Below, piece by piece: positions 1-10,329 of a stretch of DNA of 64,000 bases. The DNA lies in contig CATQJL010000316.1 in NCBI GenBank assembly GCA_958299035.1, forward strand, positions 11,936,347 through 12,000,346. Direction: 5' to 3'. The notes under the pieces are model-generated. The model made no database searches. It saw only the letters and a list, made by a program, of their open reading frames with translations, and was not told the DNA's origin. Origin of the DNA: Cylicocyclus nassatus (lineage: Eukaryota > Nematoda > Chromadorea > Rhabditida > Strongylidae). How positions within the stretch are numbered: position 1 is the first letter of the stretch; every line of letters begins with the position of its first letter. The position numbers were made by a program, and so were the translations under genes.

Positions 1-215
1 AAGAATGCTTTAATGTCTGTCTCAAAGGAGCATATGAACAACGTCCCTTGTATCGGGATGCTATTGATGTGAGGGCAGCTCTCATAAGTTTGAAATGAAA
101 TGTCATTGATTACGGCCCATACATATTAAGATAGTATTATCTGTGCTTTCGAAAGGCGATCAGATCCCAGCTGTTAGCTCCATAATGTTAAGACCGACAA
201 GTGGACGCAGGAAAA
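1..215. other. Left flank, unassigned
   Basis: AT-rich sequence before the first element. No reading frame, repeat or RNA that I can name. Confidence 0.5.
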
Positions 216-230
216 AATTCACTAGTTGAA
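216..230. repeat. Target-site duplication, left copy (PLE1)
   Basis: AATTCACTAGTTGAA, identical to 4273-4287 on the far side of PLE1. Fifteen bases is within the range usual for Penelope-like elements. Confidence 0.85.
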
Positions 231-783
231 GTAACTTCCATGTTTCCTCCTTTCTTAACCTCGGCATAGTTAGTTGTATTGTGGTGAGTAGTTAGTATGC
301 CAGCACGAGGTTAGTAGATTTATTGTTAGTAGTGGCGGCCTAACGTTTCGACGATTTCGTCTTCTTCAGAGGCCTAAAGTGGTAGGAGATTTAGATCTTA
401 TGCTCTACCCCACCACAAACCTCCTCCACCCCTGGCCAGCCTCGATTCCACCCCCGAATGTTACAAAGAAAAATACGCAAGTACGCAAAAGACGAACTGA
501 CCTCCTCCGCCGCTGTCGCCCATTTGGATGTTGAATGCGGCCGTCCTCGAGTGCCACTAGTATGGAATACAGTGTTTACCATATTGATATTAATCAGTGG
601 CATTCTTCAACTCACATAATGCCATAAAAGGCATAAAGTCATTCGTGATTGACGCGCACTCATTTCGGTTGTTCATGCATGGATTTCTTGCAAAAATCCA
701 GAATGCCTCGAGAGCTTTTCTACTAGCAGTATCAGACTCGTATGCCAGTATAGTGCACGTAATTTCGAAGTCTCTACCACAAT
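231..783 (-). repeat. Inverted copy of the PLE1 terminal repeat (5' snap-back arm)
   Basis: Reading on the minus strand, this arm matches the endonuclease tail, the 3' terminal repeat with its hammerhead, and then the first codons of the PLE ORF (MPRLRKEETW) before stopping at the target-site duplication. With 797-1270 it can form a hairpin with arms of several hundred bases. The endonuclease tail (CGRDFEI onward) is undamaged here, unlike in the 3' copy. Confidence 0.88.
337..374 (-). ncRNA. Hammerhead ribozyme core, minus strand (PLE1 5' arm)
   Basis: On the minus strand the segment reads GGCCT-CTGAAGA-A-GACG-AAAT-CGTC-GAAACGTT-AGGCC: helix I GGCCU/AGGCC, conserved CUGANGA, helix II GACG/CGUC with an AAAU loop, conserved GAAA, then ACGU-U as a loopless, self-complementary helix III. 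It is identical to the core at 4179-4216 because it lies in the inverted repeat. Hammerheads of this minimal type are established in Penelope-like elements. Confidence 0.82.
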
Positions 784-796
784 CGAATTACTTAAA

Positions 797-1240
797 CTTA
801 CCACACCGCTTGGTAAACATAGGGTTGAATCCCATTGTGGTAGAGACTTCGAAATTACGTGCATTATACTGGCATACGAGTCTGATACTGCTAGTAGAAA
901 AGCTCTCGAGGCATTCTGGATTTTTGCAAGAAATCCATGCATGAACAACCGAAATGAGTGCGCGTCAATCACGAATGACTTTATGCCTTTTATGGCATTA
1001 TGTGAGTTGAAGAATGCCACTGATTAATATCAATATGGTATACACTGTATTCCATACTAGTGGCACTCGAGGACGGCCGCATTCAACATCCACCTGGGCG
1101 GCAGCGGCGGAGGAGGTCAGTTCGTCTTTTGCGTACTTGCGTATTTTTCTTTGAAACGTTAGGCCGCCACTACTAACAATAAATCTACTAACCTCGTGCT
1201 GGCATACTAACTACTCACCACAATACAACTAACTATGCCG
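797..1240 (+). repeat. Direct partial copy of the PLE1 terminal repeat (pLTR)
   Basis: Direct repeat of 3726-4272, beginning inside the end of the endonuclease frame. Relative to the 3' copy it lacks 115 bp (4089-4203), so TTTCTTTG runs straight into AAACGTTAGG at 1146-1163. The lost segment holds the CTGAAGA and helix II half of the hammerhead; the GAAAC half remains. Confidence 0.87.
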
Positions 1241-1456
1241 AGGTTAAGAAAGGAGGAAACATGGAAGTTACTTACTGATATACCGCCACGAGTGTTTCCT
1301 CTGGTCAAAGAAGCACTGTCGCTTCGACAGAAAGTGGTATCCCTCCGCCAGTCGATCAAGTATCTCCAACGGTGCAGGACGTCCGGCATGGTGCCAAAAT
1401 TCATTTCAAACAAGAAGCTGGGAGCACTATGCAGCCTCGAAGAGACTCGAAGATAA
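1235..1456 (+). pseudogene. PLE1 N-terminal ORF segment, frameshifted from the RT frame
   Basis: A 73-codon frame starting MPRLRKEETW. It is rich in basic and leucine residues, with an LRxSIKYLxRC then VPKFISNKKL pattern that I recognise as the region before the RT in Penelope-like ORFs. It starts at the edge of the terminal repeat and its first codons recur in the inverted arm (231-270). The frame ends at TAA while the continuation (KIYRTILTVIIKEKQ) lies in the next frame, so an indel of about one base lies near 1440-1456. Without it this segment would join the RT frame. Family by context; no separate domain assigned. Confidence 0.72.
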
Positions 1457-3243
1457 AGAAGATCTATCGCACGATTCTAACAGTCATTATCAAAGAAAAG
1501 CAGCATGCATTGTACTCGTCCTTGTTGAAATATACTCGTAAAGAAGATGCGTGCCGACGTCTCGTACCTGCTCGATCTTGGAGGAGGATTGAGAACGGCT
1601 CGAGATCGATTTGTGCTTCTATTCGATCTGAAGCCAAATCCAGACTCTGCGCTAAGTACGAAAAACTTCGGAGTGCTACTCTCAAAAATCCGGGTAACGT
1701 TGAAAGCAGCTTACCTTCTATCCACCGCTTTATCGAGTCTTCAACTCAAAATGAAAATCCAACCAAATTGGCTAAAGTCACGGTGATTGGCGATACTCCT
1801 ATTTCTGATGGCGCGCTTGGGTTTCTTAGTCTTGGCTCTTCATTTTCTATCGTTCAAAAAGTTGACGGGTCTGTTTTTCGGAAAGTTGTCGGTGGTTTAC
1901 ACAGACTCCGAGACCAATTGCGAATAAGGACTAGACTTACTGATAATGACCGAAATCCACAGAATGCTCAAAATTCACAGTCACGACGAACAGTTCCACC
2001 CATTCCTTTCCCAAGTTTGTTTTATGAAGAACCTCAGCCATCGGCTGAAGCTGATGTCAAGTTTAAGATTTTATCTGCTGGTGTGCTAGATGCTTATACT
2101 CATCAAGCTAAGCACCCACAACCGATCAACTTGACTCATTCGCAACAACTTGGCTACAAGGAAGTACGTGATTTAGTCTCTAGTAAAGCTATACGTATCT
2201 CGGTAAGCGACAAAGGAGGAGAATTTGTGGTTCTTCCACAAATCTTGGACAGGAAAATCACAGAACTCCACCTTAGCTATACGACCATCTATCGCCGTGT
2301 AACTGAGAAAGACTTTCAAGCACAAGACAGGCGACTAAACCATGTTTGGGTGGAAGTAGGAAGAGCAGCTGGCCTTCCCGAGAGCTTTCTCAGCAGATTG
2401 AAATTGGAAACACCAGAATGCCCAGTCTTTTATAGTCTTGTTAAAACCCATAAACTAACCGCTACTGATGACGCGCGCATTTTGACGGCAGAACAGTTGA
2501 AAATAGGACCGATCATAAGTTGTGTAGGAGGACCAACCGACCGAATTTCCTGGTTCTTGAATAAGATTGTTAATCAGCTTCTGGACAAAGTTCCGTCTCA
2601 TTTAACCAATACGATTCATTTCTTGGAACGCCTTCGCAGCACTACTTTGCAAACGCAATGTATAGCAGAATCTTTTGACGTCGTGTCTCTGTACACGAAT
2701 GTTCAAAATGATGATGCTCTGCAGGCAGTTTCGGAAATTTTGGGCAGCTTTGGTAACAACATCCAGACCTTCGGGTTGAGTACAAGATCGGTTATGCACC
2801 TGATCCAAGAATGCCTTTCTTGTAACATCTTTCGGTGGTCAGGAACATACTATACTCAACTAAGAGGTCTTGCAATGGGACAGAGACTAGCTCCAGTACT
2901 GGCGATCTGCTTTATGAGCAGAATAGAAGAACCAGTGCTGTCACGTATGCCTCTTATGTATTGTCGTTACATCGATGACTGTTGCGTCATAACATCAACA
3001 CAATCCGAAATGGATGAGTGTTTTCGACTACTCAATCAACAGTCACAGCACATAAAGCTTACGCGGCAGCAACCGAAAAATGGTTGGCTCCCCTTTCTCA
3101 ACGTACAAATCAAACTGTTCAACGGCGCTGCGAATGTGAAATGGTATCGTAAAGAGAGTTCCAAGAATATCTTGATCAATGCTCGTTCTGCACATCCGAT
3201 CGCTGTTAAAAGAGCTGTCATTCGTAACATGCTCAAAACGTAA
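1372..3243 (+). pseudogene. Penelope-type reverse transcriptase (PLE1)
   Basis: Longest frame in the window (623 codons). RT blocks in order: SFDVVSLYTNV around residues 430-440, GLAMGQRLAP near 498-507, and the catalytic YIDD at 533-536 (2968-2979). This is the Penelope/telomerase-related RT class, which copies element RNA into DNA at the target. The upstream stretch is the N-terminal domain typical of the family. The ATG at 1372 is probably an artefact of the upstream frameshift; the true start is likely 1235. The frame stops at TAA 3241-3243 inside an 11-bp insertion (3241-3251) that repeats nearby bases (TAACATGCTC). Skipping it would put the endonuclease frame in phase. Confidence 0.9.
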
Positions 3244-3251
3244 CATGCTCG

Positions 3252-3857
3252 GCAACGAACGTATGCACAGGAAAAGAAGAACGGAAGGAATCACAAAGTA
3301 GGGCGCTGGAGATTGCTCGAATGAATGGTTACGCGCCCCAAAAAGGACGCAGAAGACCATCCATTTCCACTCATAGCAATCAGCACCAACAGAAAGTACC
3401 TCTTTGCCTTCCTTTTGTTTCTGACGAGACTAGTGCTGCAGTGCGGCGATGCATTGATCGTGCGAATTTGAAAGAGGATGTCATTTTAGTTGATATTCCT
3501 AGTGATAACATCAGAAAGCGGCTAGTTCGTAACAGATTATACGACAACTACTGCAGAGTCCAAGACTGCGTAGTTTGTCCATCCGGTAAAGTTGGTGACT
3601 GCGGTAAAACGGGTGTTATATATGAGATTGAATGTGTCGAGTGCAGCGCCACTTATATCGGAGAGACTGGGAGACCGCTTTGGGTAAGAATAAAAGAACA
3701 TCTTGTTAGCAAAAGACGGGGAAGCCTTACCACACCGCTTGGTAAACATAGGGTTGAATTCCATTGTGGTAGAGACTTAGAGACTTCGAAATTACGTGCA
3801 TTATACTGGCATACGAGTCTGATACTGCTAGTAGAAAAGCTCTCGAGGCATTCTTGA
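3252..3857 (+). pseudogene. GIY-YIG endonuclease domain of PLE1, frameshifted at both sides
   Basis: Reads from 3252 in the frame displaced by the 11-bp insertion. A CCHH-like cysteine pattern (CRVQDCVVC) precedes the GIY-YIG core: VIYEIEC and, about 12 residues on, YIGETGRP with WVRIKEHL, and HRVEFHCGRD as the third block. This nuclease nicks the target for priming and is the hallmark endonuclease of canonical Penelope-like elements. A short duplication near 3780 throws the tail out of frame, so it ends early at 3857. The two 5' terminal-repeat copies keep the tail open (LAYESDTASRKALEAF) for about 30-35 more codons. An isolated ATG-initiated product would start at 3321. Confidence 0.88.
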
Positions 3858-4272
3858 TTTTTGCAAGAAATCCATGCATGAACAACCGAAATGGTGCGCG
3901 TCAATCACGAATGACTTCATGCCTTTTATGGCATTATGTGAGTTGAAGAATGCCACTGATTAATATCAATATGGTATACACTGTATTCCATACTAGTGGC
4001 AGTCGAGGACGGCCGCATTCAACATCCACCTGGGCGACAGCGGCGGAGGAGGTCAGTTCGTCTTTTGCGTACTTGCGTATTTTTCTTTGTAACATTCGGG
4101 GGTGGAATCGAGGCTGGCCAGGGGTGGAGGAGGTTTATGGTGGGGTAGAGCATAAGATCTAAATCTCCTACCACTTTAGGCCTCTGAAGAAGACGAAATC
4201 GTCGAAACGTTAGGCCGCCACTACTAACAATAAATCTACTGACCTCGTGCTGGCATACTAACTACTCACCAC
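3726..4272 (+). repeat. 3' terminal repeat (pLTR) of PLE1
   Basis: Reference copy for the two 5' copies. It spans the end of the endonuclease frame, the noncoding tail and a complete hammerhead core at 4179-4216. It carries a short tandem duplication (GAGACTTAGAGACTTC, near 3771-3787) and a one-base loss near 3893, both absent from the 5' copies. Confidence 0.87.
4179..4216 (+). ncRNA. Hammerhead ribozyme core, plus strand (PLE1 3' pLTR)
   Basis: Helix I 4179-4183/4212-4216, CUGAAGA 4184-4190, helix II 4192-4195/4200-4203, GAAA 4204-4207; predicted self-cleavage after U4211. Helix III is the palindrome ACGU with no loop, so a single copy cannot close it, but two copies paired head to head would. 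This is the behaviour proposed for short-helix-III hammerheads in Penelope-like elements. Confidence 0.85.
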
Positions 4273-4287
4273 AATTCACTAGTTGAA
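4273..4287. repeat. Target-site duplication, right copy (PLE1)
   Basis: Exact match to 216-230. The next bases (TTAACTTC) also resemble the first bases of the inverted segment (GTAACTTC), a few bases of shared sequence at the junction. Confidence 0.85.
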
Positions 4288-5099
4288 TTAACTTCTGATA
4301 ATCGTCTAAACAAAAACTTTTCCTATAAAAAGAATGCTCGAACAAACACTAGTCATCGGATATCCTCTTATCACCCTGTTCTCAGCTCACATGTTATTGG
4401 AGTATCATCTGGTAGCTCATGTCCAGATGTAGATCAGACGTTACTGCTGCAGTGAAGAGAAAAAAAATTCTTTGATAGTGAGAAAGGATGAGTCTGTGAA
4501 TGAAGTTATGGTAGAATCCTCTATTTTCCACTCTGCTACCCTTTGAATGGTTCCAGCAACTTCCGAAATTTCGGAAAGTATGTGAATTTCATAACACCTG
4601 TTTGTACAATTTGTCTATTCCTACCAGATACAGTTTGTAAAACTTGTGCGAATCCGCTTTTTACATTCGGCTATAAAAGATACGTTACTTACATGATTAT
4701 TTCATGATCTTAACACTGTGAGATTTCATTTTTATTCTTCTTGAAAAACGTCCTTTCGAAACATGGTTGCCCTTGACACAATCATAAAAACGAAATCAGC
4801 TTTTCTTTGTACGACATTGTCAGCGTGAGAGTAAAGATCGAGACTTGTAAGTTCCCAGGGCTGTGAACCGGCTCTTCAAGTGAAAAATATTAAATTGATT
4901 GACATCGCCAAATAGAAAAATTTTCAAAAAAAAAATATGAATTATGGAACTTATTGTGACGTTTTTACTCGTTCGCATTTTTCAACAGATTATTTTGCTT
5001 TTGCCATTTAGTTTACATATTTTTTCTTCTCTGATACTCTTTTGACCTTCACTTTCAATGGGGGGAGGGGAAGGGGTTTCAAACAACCTTCACTTATGA
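4288..5099. other. AT-rich spacer, nothing assigned
   Basis: No long frame, terminal repeat or RNA fold that I recognise. A G-rich run (GGGGGGAGGGGAAGGGG) lies near 5058-5075. Confidence 0.5.
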
Positions 5100-5460
5100 A
5101 TCTGTGTCTCTAAACTAGCGAAGGTATGTACCGTAACAGCGTCTCTAAAAACTTACCACGAAAAAATCAGTTGTTTCGAGATCATTCAAAGTTGCTGCTA
5201 ATTTGCAAGGACACCGTGGTGCTAAAAGTTCCTACCGCAAACCAGTAACGAATAACGATAGGTGCTTCTCTCCATACTGTAAATCTAACTTGAAGCCAGC
5301 AAGACCGAATTTCACCTTAAGTTTGGCTGAAAATCAGTGCAAGAAAATTTCGAATCAAACAATCGGGACATGGGAGGCCCTATACATACAAGATAAATTT
5401 CAATGTCGCAATAAAGGAAAATTTGGCTTGCACAAAGTTACTTAGAAACTCAATGAATAT
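5100..5460 (+). repeat. Fragment of the GGTGTCCC MITE family
   Basis: The block around 5225-5385 (CCTACCGCAAACCAGTAACG; TGCTTCTCTCCATACTGTAA; GAAGCCAGC) resembles the right half of the MITEs at 35648-38101 and 48782-49447. Its frame of 80 codons is therefore repeat-derived, not a gene. Confidence 0.6.
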
Positions 5461-6908
5461 TTCGCCTACCCAAAGCTCGGCTGGAGGTGGCTTTCCGAAA
5501 ATGCAATATCGGACCCCTGACTTTCGCAAAATTTCACGAAGTTCCCTTTGACCTTTCGAAATGAATCTACCAAAAACAACGAAACGACGACTAGAAAGTT
5601 TCAAAAAAAAACACCTAATTTTGGGCCTACAAAACACTATCTTTGCTTTTATTTCGAAACTATATCCAGCCTGCTTATAAAGCCAGCTGTGCCAAGCTCT
5701 GGTTTATAACTCCGAGTGTAAAGCAAGCAAGGAGTGCTTGACTTAAAGTCATCTGCTTCTATTTTCGAATCGCTGAATTCAAAGCATATTTGCACAAACA
5801 AATATATGCATGAAAGGTAAGCAGGTAATACTCGCACTTTTAAAATTTCAGTGCTACTGATAGTGAACTTTTGGGTCTTTCGATCTATTGATAAATGTAG
5901 AATCTCTTCAAACTTGACGATTTTTAGGTTGGACGGCGCTACATTTCGCTGCAACATAAAAACGTCTTCCATAGGACAGCTTCAATCCTTAACGGATTAC
6001 CTCTTCCTTCTTGTCTTTGAACTTGATGGCTAACTCAGAACTGCCTTGAAGATAGTAGATGTGCTACAGGTGTTAGGAGTTGCAAATATTGCTGGAGTGT
6101 TTTTTCTTGGAGTTGCCGACCGAAACATTCGTTTTTTCTCGCCCTATAGTTAAAGCTTTTTTGTAACAAAATCACATGTAGATGCTTTGCCAAATTCCCT
6201 CTTCTTCTATTATTATTGCACTTTCGAATATGTTCTACTTCATTCTTTGGGGCTACATATAACCAGCTAGCTTCCGTCCGTAGGCTCGCTGTTCTTTCAA
6301 ATAAAGCTGGGTTTTGTTGAAGGACAATAAGATGCACAGTAGAGTGTATCTTATAGTATTGCCTGCTTTTTTTCAGCTTCTCACCAATGCCAATGACTGG
6401 GGCATTTAGATCTTCAAAATGCTTTAACCGTGCTATGTTGATGTTTTGTTTTTTGGTACTAACCGTTCCTTGCTAATTAGAGCACCTAAGATGCACCTAA
6501 ATAAACATATAAACGAAGTTTTTATGTGCTTGTTCTTAAGGGAGTAATCAAGCCAAGCTTTAGCTGGATCGTTTCGCTTTGGCTGTCAAACACGAGCTCC
6601 CAAAAACGCAAATGAGTTTATTTTGCCAAATATTGTTGGGAACCCTTTAAGTAATTCAGCGCTTCTATAGAGCAGAACAGCTCTTGTGCAAATAGAGCAA
6701 TGGACACGCATCCTTATAAATGTTTCATTCACGTGCGTGCAGTAGGCGTGATTTTTGTTGCGCAGTCCCTTATTAGAACGAGAAGGAGAGGAGGAGCGAA
6801 ATTAAGCGTGACATGCATGGGTGGTACCAAATGTCATTCATTCTGCTCCGAAGATTAAAACTGCGTTACTCTTAGTGACCAATCATTTTCTAGATAGAAG
6901 TTACCATC
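5461..6908. other. Unassigned AT-rich sequence
   Basis: Short frames only (about 100 codons or fewer), none with a recognisable domain. It lies upstream of the chemoreceptor relic and could hold its promoter, but no motif supports this. Confidence 0.4.
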
Positions 6909-7764
6909 ATGGGCTACAAAAATGGACCACTTCCAACTGTTTCCATAACTGTGAATATGGAAAAATGTGAAGTTGCCGAATACAAGTTGATTGAAGAGTT
7001 CTTCTTCTATATTCCTTTGATCTATGGTATTCCTACTGTATTCCTCTATGTCAACATTGCCGTTCATCATGAAGAGCAACAATCCATTTTTGAGATTGGC
7101 ATTTCTCAGGATCTAGCCGTTTTTACACTTATAATAAGTTTTTATGATACTTGTAATTGCAAAAAGTGAATATTGCTTCGCAGTCGGTTGTGATGAGGTG
7201 TTTCGACATGTCTACCACTGATATTTTTGTAAAAAAAACTGCTATCATTTTGGGGAACCCGTCTTGGGAGAATTTCATTGTGCAGTTCATGAAGAGCTAT
7301 TCTAGACACGCACAATGCTTATGCTGTTACTTACTCTCGATAAATAAAATGACAGTTGTTCTTTCCTATATCTTACAATAAGGTGTTATATTTTTATTGA
7401 TTTAGAGGGCGAAATTGCTACGAAGTTGGAAATGCTGTAATTTCAGTCATGGAGCTGTGCATACTGTAAAATTATCTCATTCAAGGCATTTCTTTTCCAG
7501 ATCTGGAAGTACCACTGGAAGAAATTTGAAACTATAATATTCTGTCTACCTTTGTTATGAACTTGGTATCTGTTACCAACACATTCTTACATTGCCCCTT
7601 ATATAGCTGGAGGTCTAACGATAGGATACATGAAGATTTTGAAGGAAAAATTGGTGGACGATTACCTTTATTACAGAGCGCGAAAAGTACTGTCCACAAA
7701 ACGTAGGTTAAAAAATTGGCGTGATTTACCAGGTTTTCCTGGTAAATTAGACATAAACCCCTAA
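6909..7764 (+). pseudogene. Serpentine (Srg-like) 7TM chemoreceptor, decayed
   Basis: Three blocks in order resemble nematode serpentine chemoreceptors, best the Srg class. Block 1 (from ATG 6909): a short polar N-terminus, then TM1 with FFFYIPLIYGIPTVFLY. Block 2 (about 7200-7378): a TM3-like segment ending LLSINKMTVVLS, matching the SLNRMT signature at the end of TM3. Block 3 (7501-7764) follows a good splice acceptor (TTTTCCAG at 7493-7500): IWKYHWKKFETIIF, then PYIAGGLTIGYMK, the Gly-Gly...Tyr region before TM5. In-frame stops (TGA 7558-7560; TAA at the end of block 2) and the missing TM5-TM7 indicate a pseudogene. Such receptors sit in the cilia of sensory neurons. Family assignment is by memory of signatures; Srx or Srv are alternatives. 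Confidence 0.55.
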
Positions 7765-9129
7765 ATGTGAATGTTTAGCTTTTAAAAACTAGCTCCAAAC
7801 AAATTTCACCCAGCTGCGAACCCCTCTTTGCAACGCATACCTATCAGATCATGCAACATACAACTTTTACAACTGTGAAGAAAGTGTGAAGATATTTGAG
7901 GAAATTTTCTTGTTTTTAACAAAAAAGCGAAAGCTCATCTACTGCCCAAGGAGTGTCGTGATGACTTCAAAATATCCTGAAAGTAGCCAGTTAGCATTGT
8001 ACTGGGAGAAAAGTTGTAATTTGTAGTATCCAACGAAGAAGTGGCTGCGGCGCAATAGGGCGCGATCAAACGTGGGACAGAAATGCACAAATGCACTGAT
8101 CCAAAATTATGATATAGGCAAAGTTCGATGTTTTTTTTCATTATTTCTGTAATTTTTGAAGTTTGGAAATTTGCATAGTTTGGATTTGACTCCTTAAGCA
8201 AGAACATTTTAAGTACCGTTATTTCGTGAATTCTTTAGATTCACCTAGAGCGTAATTCTCCATGTTTAGCCAAAATCTAAAATTTGGGAGAAGAAATTAT
8301 GTTTTTCTCACTATCCTAATCTGAAACTGATATCACTCTTGGTGGTGTAGCTACTGTCCAAGATCGCGCTCAAACGCTGCGGCGCATTGTCGATGATCGT
8401 ACACGCCGTTATTACTCGTTTGAATAGACAGGAAAAGACCGTTCAAAATCAAACTAATCTCCAAGGTCTCCCCTATATGTAGATATTGAGAAACCATAAA
8501 ATTCTTTTCTCAACGAGTTTTTTAGGAGCTCACTGATAAAAGAAACGAGGAGGAGGCAAACTGATGGACGGTATTTTTTCCGCACCCTATGTTTATCTTT
8601 GAAAATCATGCACATTTTCGTATTCGAATTTCTCTTCTTGAACTGTATCCGAATTAGGAACCATATTTGTGGACATTGGAGCATATAGACTGAACATCTT
8701 ACAATCCACACTCGATTTTTTCCACTCTCTTTCCCCAATTGTTTGTCATCATTCAAAAAATGATTTTCAACTGAAATTTGAAGAAAAACCTGATATGTAG
8801 GGGTTCTTATATTATATTTGTAATGGTTTCGAATATTTTTTATTGATCTTTCTAACAACTCATCCTTTGAATTGAGGCTGTTGAATGACCATCATAAGAA
8901 TAGCTCATTGCATAAGTAGATTTAAGCGTGAAATTATGATTTACCATTTATCAGGCCAGGACAGTAATGCTACAGTATACCACTCGCTTTCAAAAGTGAG
9001 AAATAGCCCATTATCGCTTACAGACCTACGCATGAATTCGGTATGGCACTTTCACCTCAACGAAAATTTGATTTTTTAGTTCAGTGACATTCACAACACT
9101 TTTCGTCGCACTAATTTGCGCATTCATTA
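7765..9129. other. Unassigned; no further chemoreceptor exons seen
   Basis: I looked for TM5-TM7 exons of the upstream receptor and found none convincing. A small perfect hairpin (TTTACCAGG TTTT CCTGGTAAA) lies at about 7726-7747, inside the last receptor block. GC-richer pieces at 8040-8075 and 8360-8410 share GCTGCGGCGCA. Confidence 0.4.
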
Positions 9130-9131
9130 TA

Positions 9132-9841
9132 TTAGGTTGATGCAAAAATAATGGCCGATTTTCCAAGCCTCTCTTCAGAGCAACTTTTTTCCCTCAGAAT
9201 ATCTTCTTTAATATACAAATGGCATACCACTGAAAAGCTGTCCTCATGCTTCACCTAATGATTGTTGAAGCGGATTTCTATCCTTTGTTAAAAAATTACT
9301 GGGCTTCAGTTAACTGCGTCCAAATTCAGAATTTCCTTGGTTTCACTTTTCTGCCCAAAATTCAAGCTCATATCAATGGCATTTCTTCAAGAACTTAGCT
9401 ATCGTAAGCAATAAAAATAGTCTACATTATGCGTACTTAACTGTACTCTTTGAAGTTATCCAGACTGAGATATCGGCGCCTAAACATGGGTAGCTGTTGT
9501 AGTCATTTTATAATCCATAATTTTCTTCTGAAGATGTCAGTCGCCGAAACTTTGCTCAATTCTGTAAGCGTAAGGCTAAGGCATCCTATTAGCAGTTTTT
9601 GCAAAAATATACCGCTGTTCAGTACGTAGAAAACTAGAAAATATTCGGGGCTTTGAGGCACACTGAAGCCCGTATTTCTCTTCCGGTTTACGGTGTGAGT
9701 ATAAGTAAGTATGCGCTGTATTGCGGAAGGTTTGCTGCTTCTGATGGTCTTTACAGCGTTCAGAAATGTGGATCTTTTAGAAAGTTAGAGCACGTCAAAG
9801 TGAGAATTTGCAAAACGGCCATTATTTTTGCATCAACCTAA
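9132..9841. mobile_element. Mariner-like foldback MITE (710 bp)
   Basis: Inverted termini TTAGGTTGATGCAAAAATAA / TTATTTTTGCATCAACCTAA are flanked on both sides by TA (9130-9131, 9842-9843), the Tc1/mariner target duplication. Inverted similarity continues some way inward. No transposase frame, so non-autonomous. Confidence 0.88.
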
Positions 9842-10329
9842 TACCTCAAAAAATTTCCATAATCCGCAGAAGTGTTGAGTTTTTGAAATGCAAACTTTAA
9901 CCCTACACTAAAATACAATCTTTACCTTAATAAAAAATTAATGCGCGTTGTTCCCAAAATCACTTTCCTGGAATTATCAAAAGGTTGATTCAGGTTGCGC
10001 CCGGATGAAACCAATGAAATTTCATTCTTTTTATAAATTGAGAACTCCAAAAAATTATCTGCTTTTACAGTTGCCTCGCTTCTTTTATACCTATGTCAAT
10101 GCTTTTCTACGCATGCGAAACTGATTAACAAAATTTCAAAAAGCATTGGCATGTTGACAAGAGATGAGAAAGCAAAAAATTGTGGGTTTGAGGGATTACT
10201 TAAACATGAAAAACGTCAGCTATACATGTCAGCTATACACACCTAAGCTAAAAGTACGAAAAGGTAGAGAGAGGGTTTCTGCGCAGCTCATGCAACAAAA
10301 AATGATCGAAATTCTTCTGACAAGAAAGC

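Larger units (their letters stand above)
231..4272 (+). mobile_element. Penelope-like element PLE1 (RT plus GIY-YIG endonuclease), nearly full length but defective
   Basis: Retroelement of the Penelope-like class. The body reads on the plus strand: N-terminal frame (1235), reverse transcriptase (1372-3243), GIY-YIG endonuclease (3252-3857), then a 3' terminal repeat with a hammerhead core. The same 15-mer, AATTCACTAGTTGAA, lies directly outside both ends (216-230 and 4273-4287), a target-site duplication that fixes the borders. The 5' side is composite: 231-783 is an inverted copy of the 3' terminal repeat plus the ORF start, a 13-bp spacer follows, and 797 onward is a direct partial copy. 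At least three frame breaks make the element non-autonomous. Borders and class are seen directly; immobility is inferred from the breaks. Confidence 0.93.

Noticed and set aside
597..1020. Mirror-image 115-codon frames on both strands
   Set aside because: They are the same endonuclease-tail DNA read off-frame in the two inverted terminal-repeat arms, not genes.
1141..1180. Fourth hammerhead in the direct 5' repeat
   Set aside because: CTGAAGA and helix II are deleted; only GAAACGTTAGGCC remains.
4089..4203. The 115-bp difference as a spliced intron
   Set aside because: It starts with GT but ends in TC, not AG.
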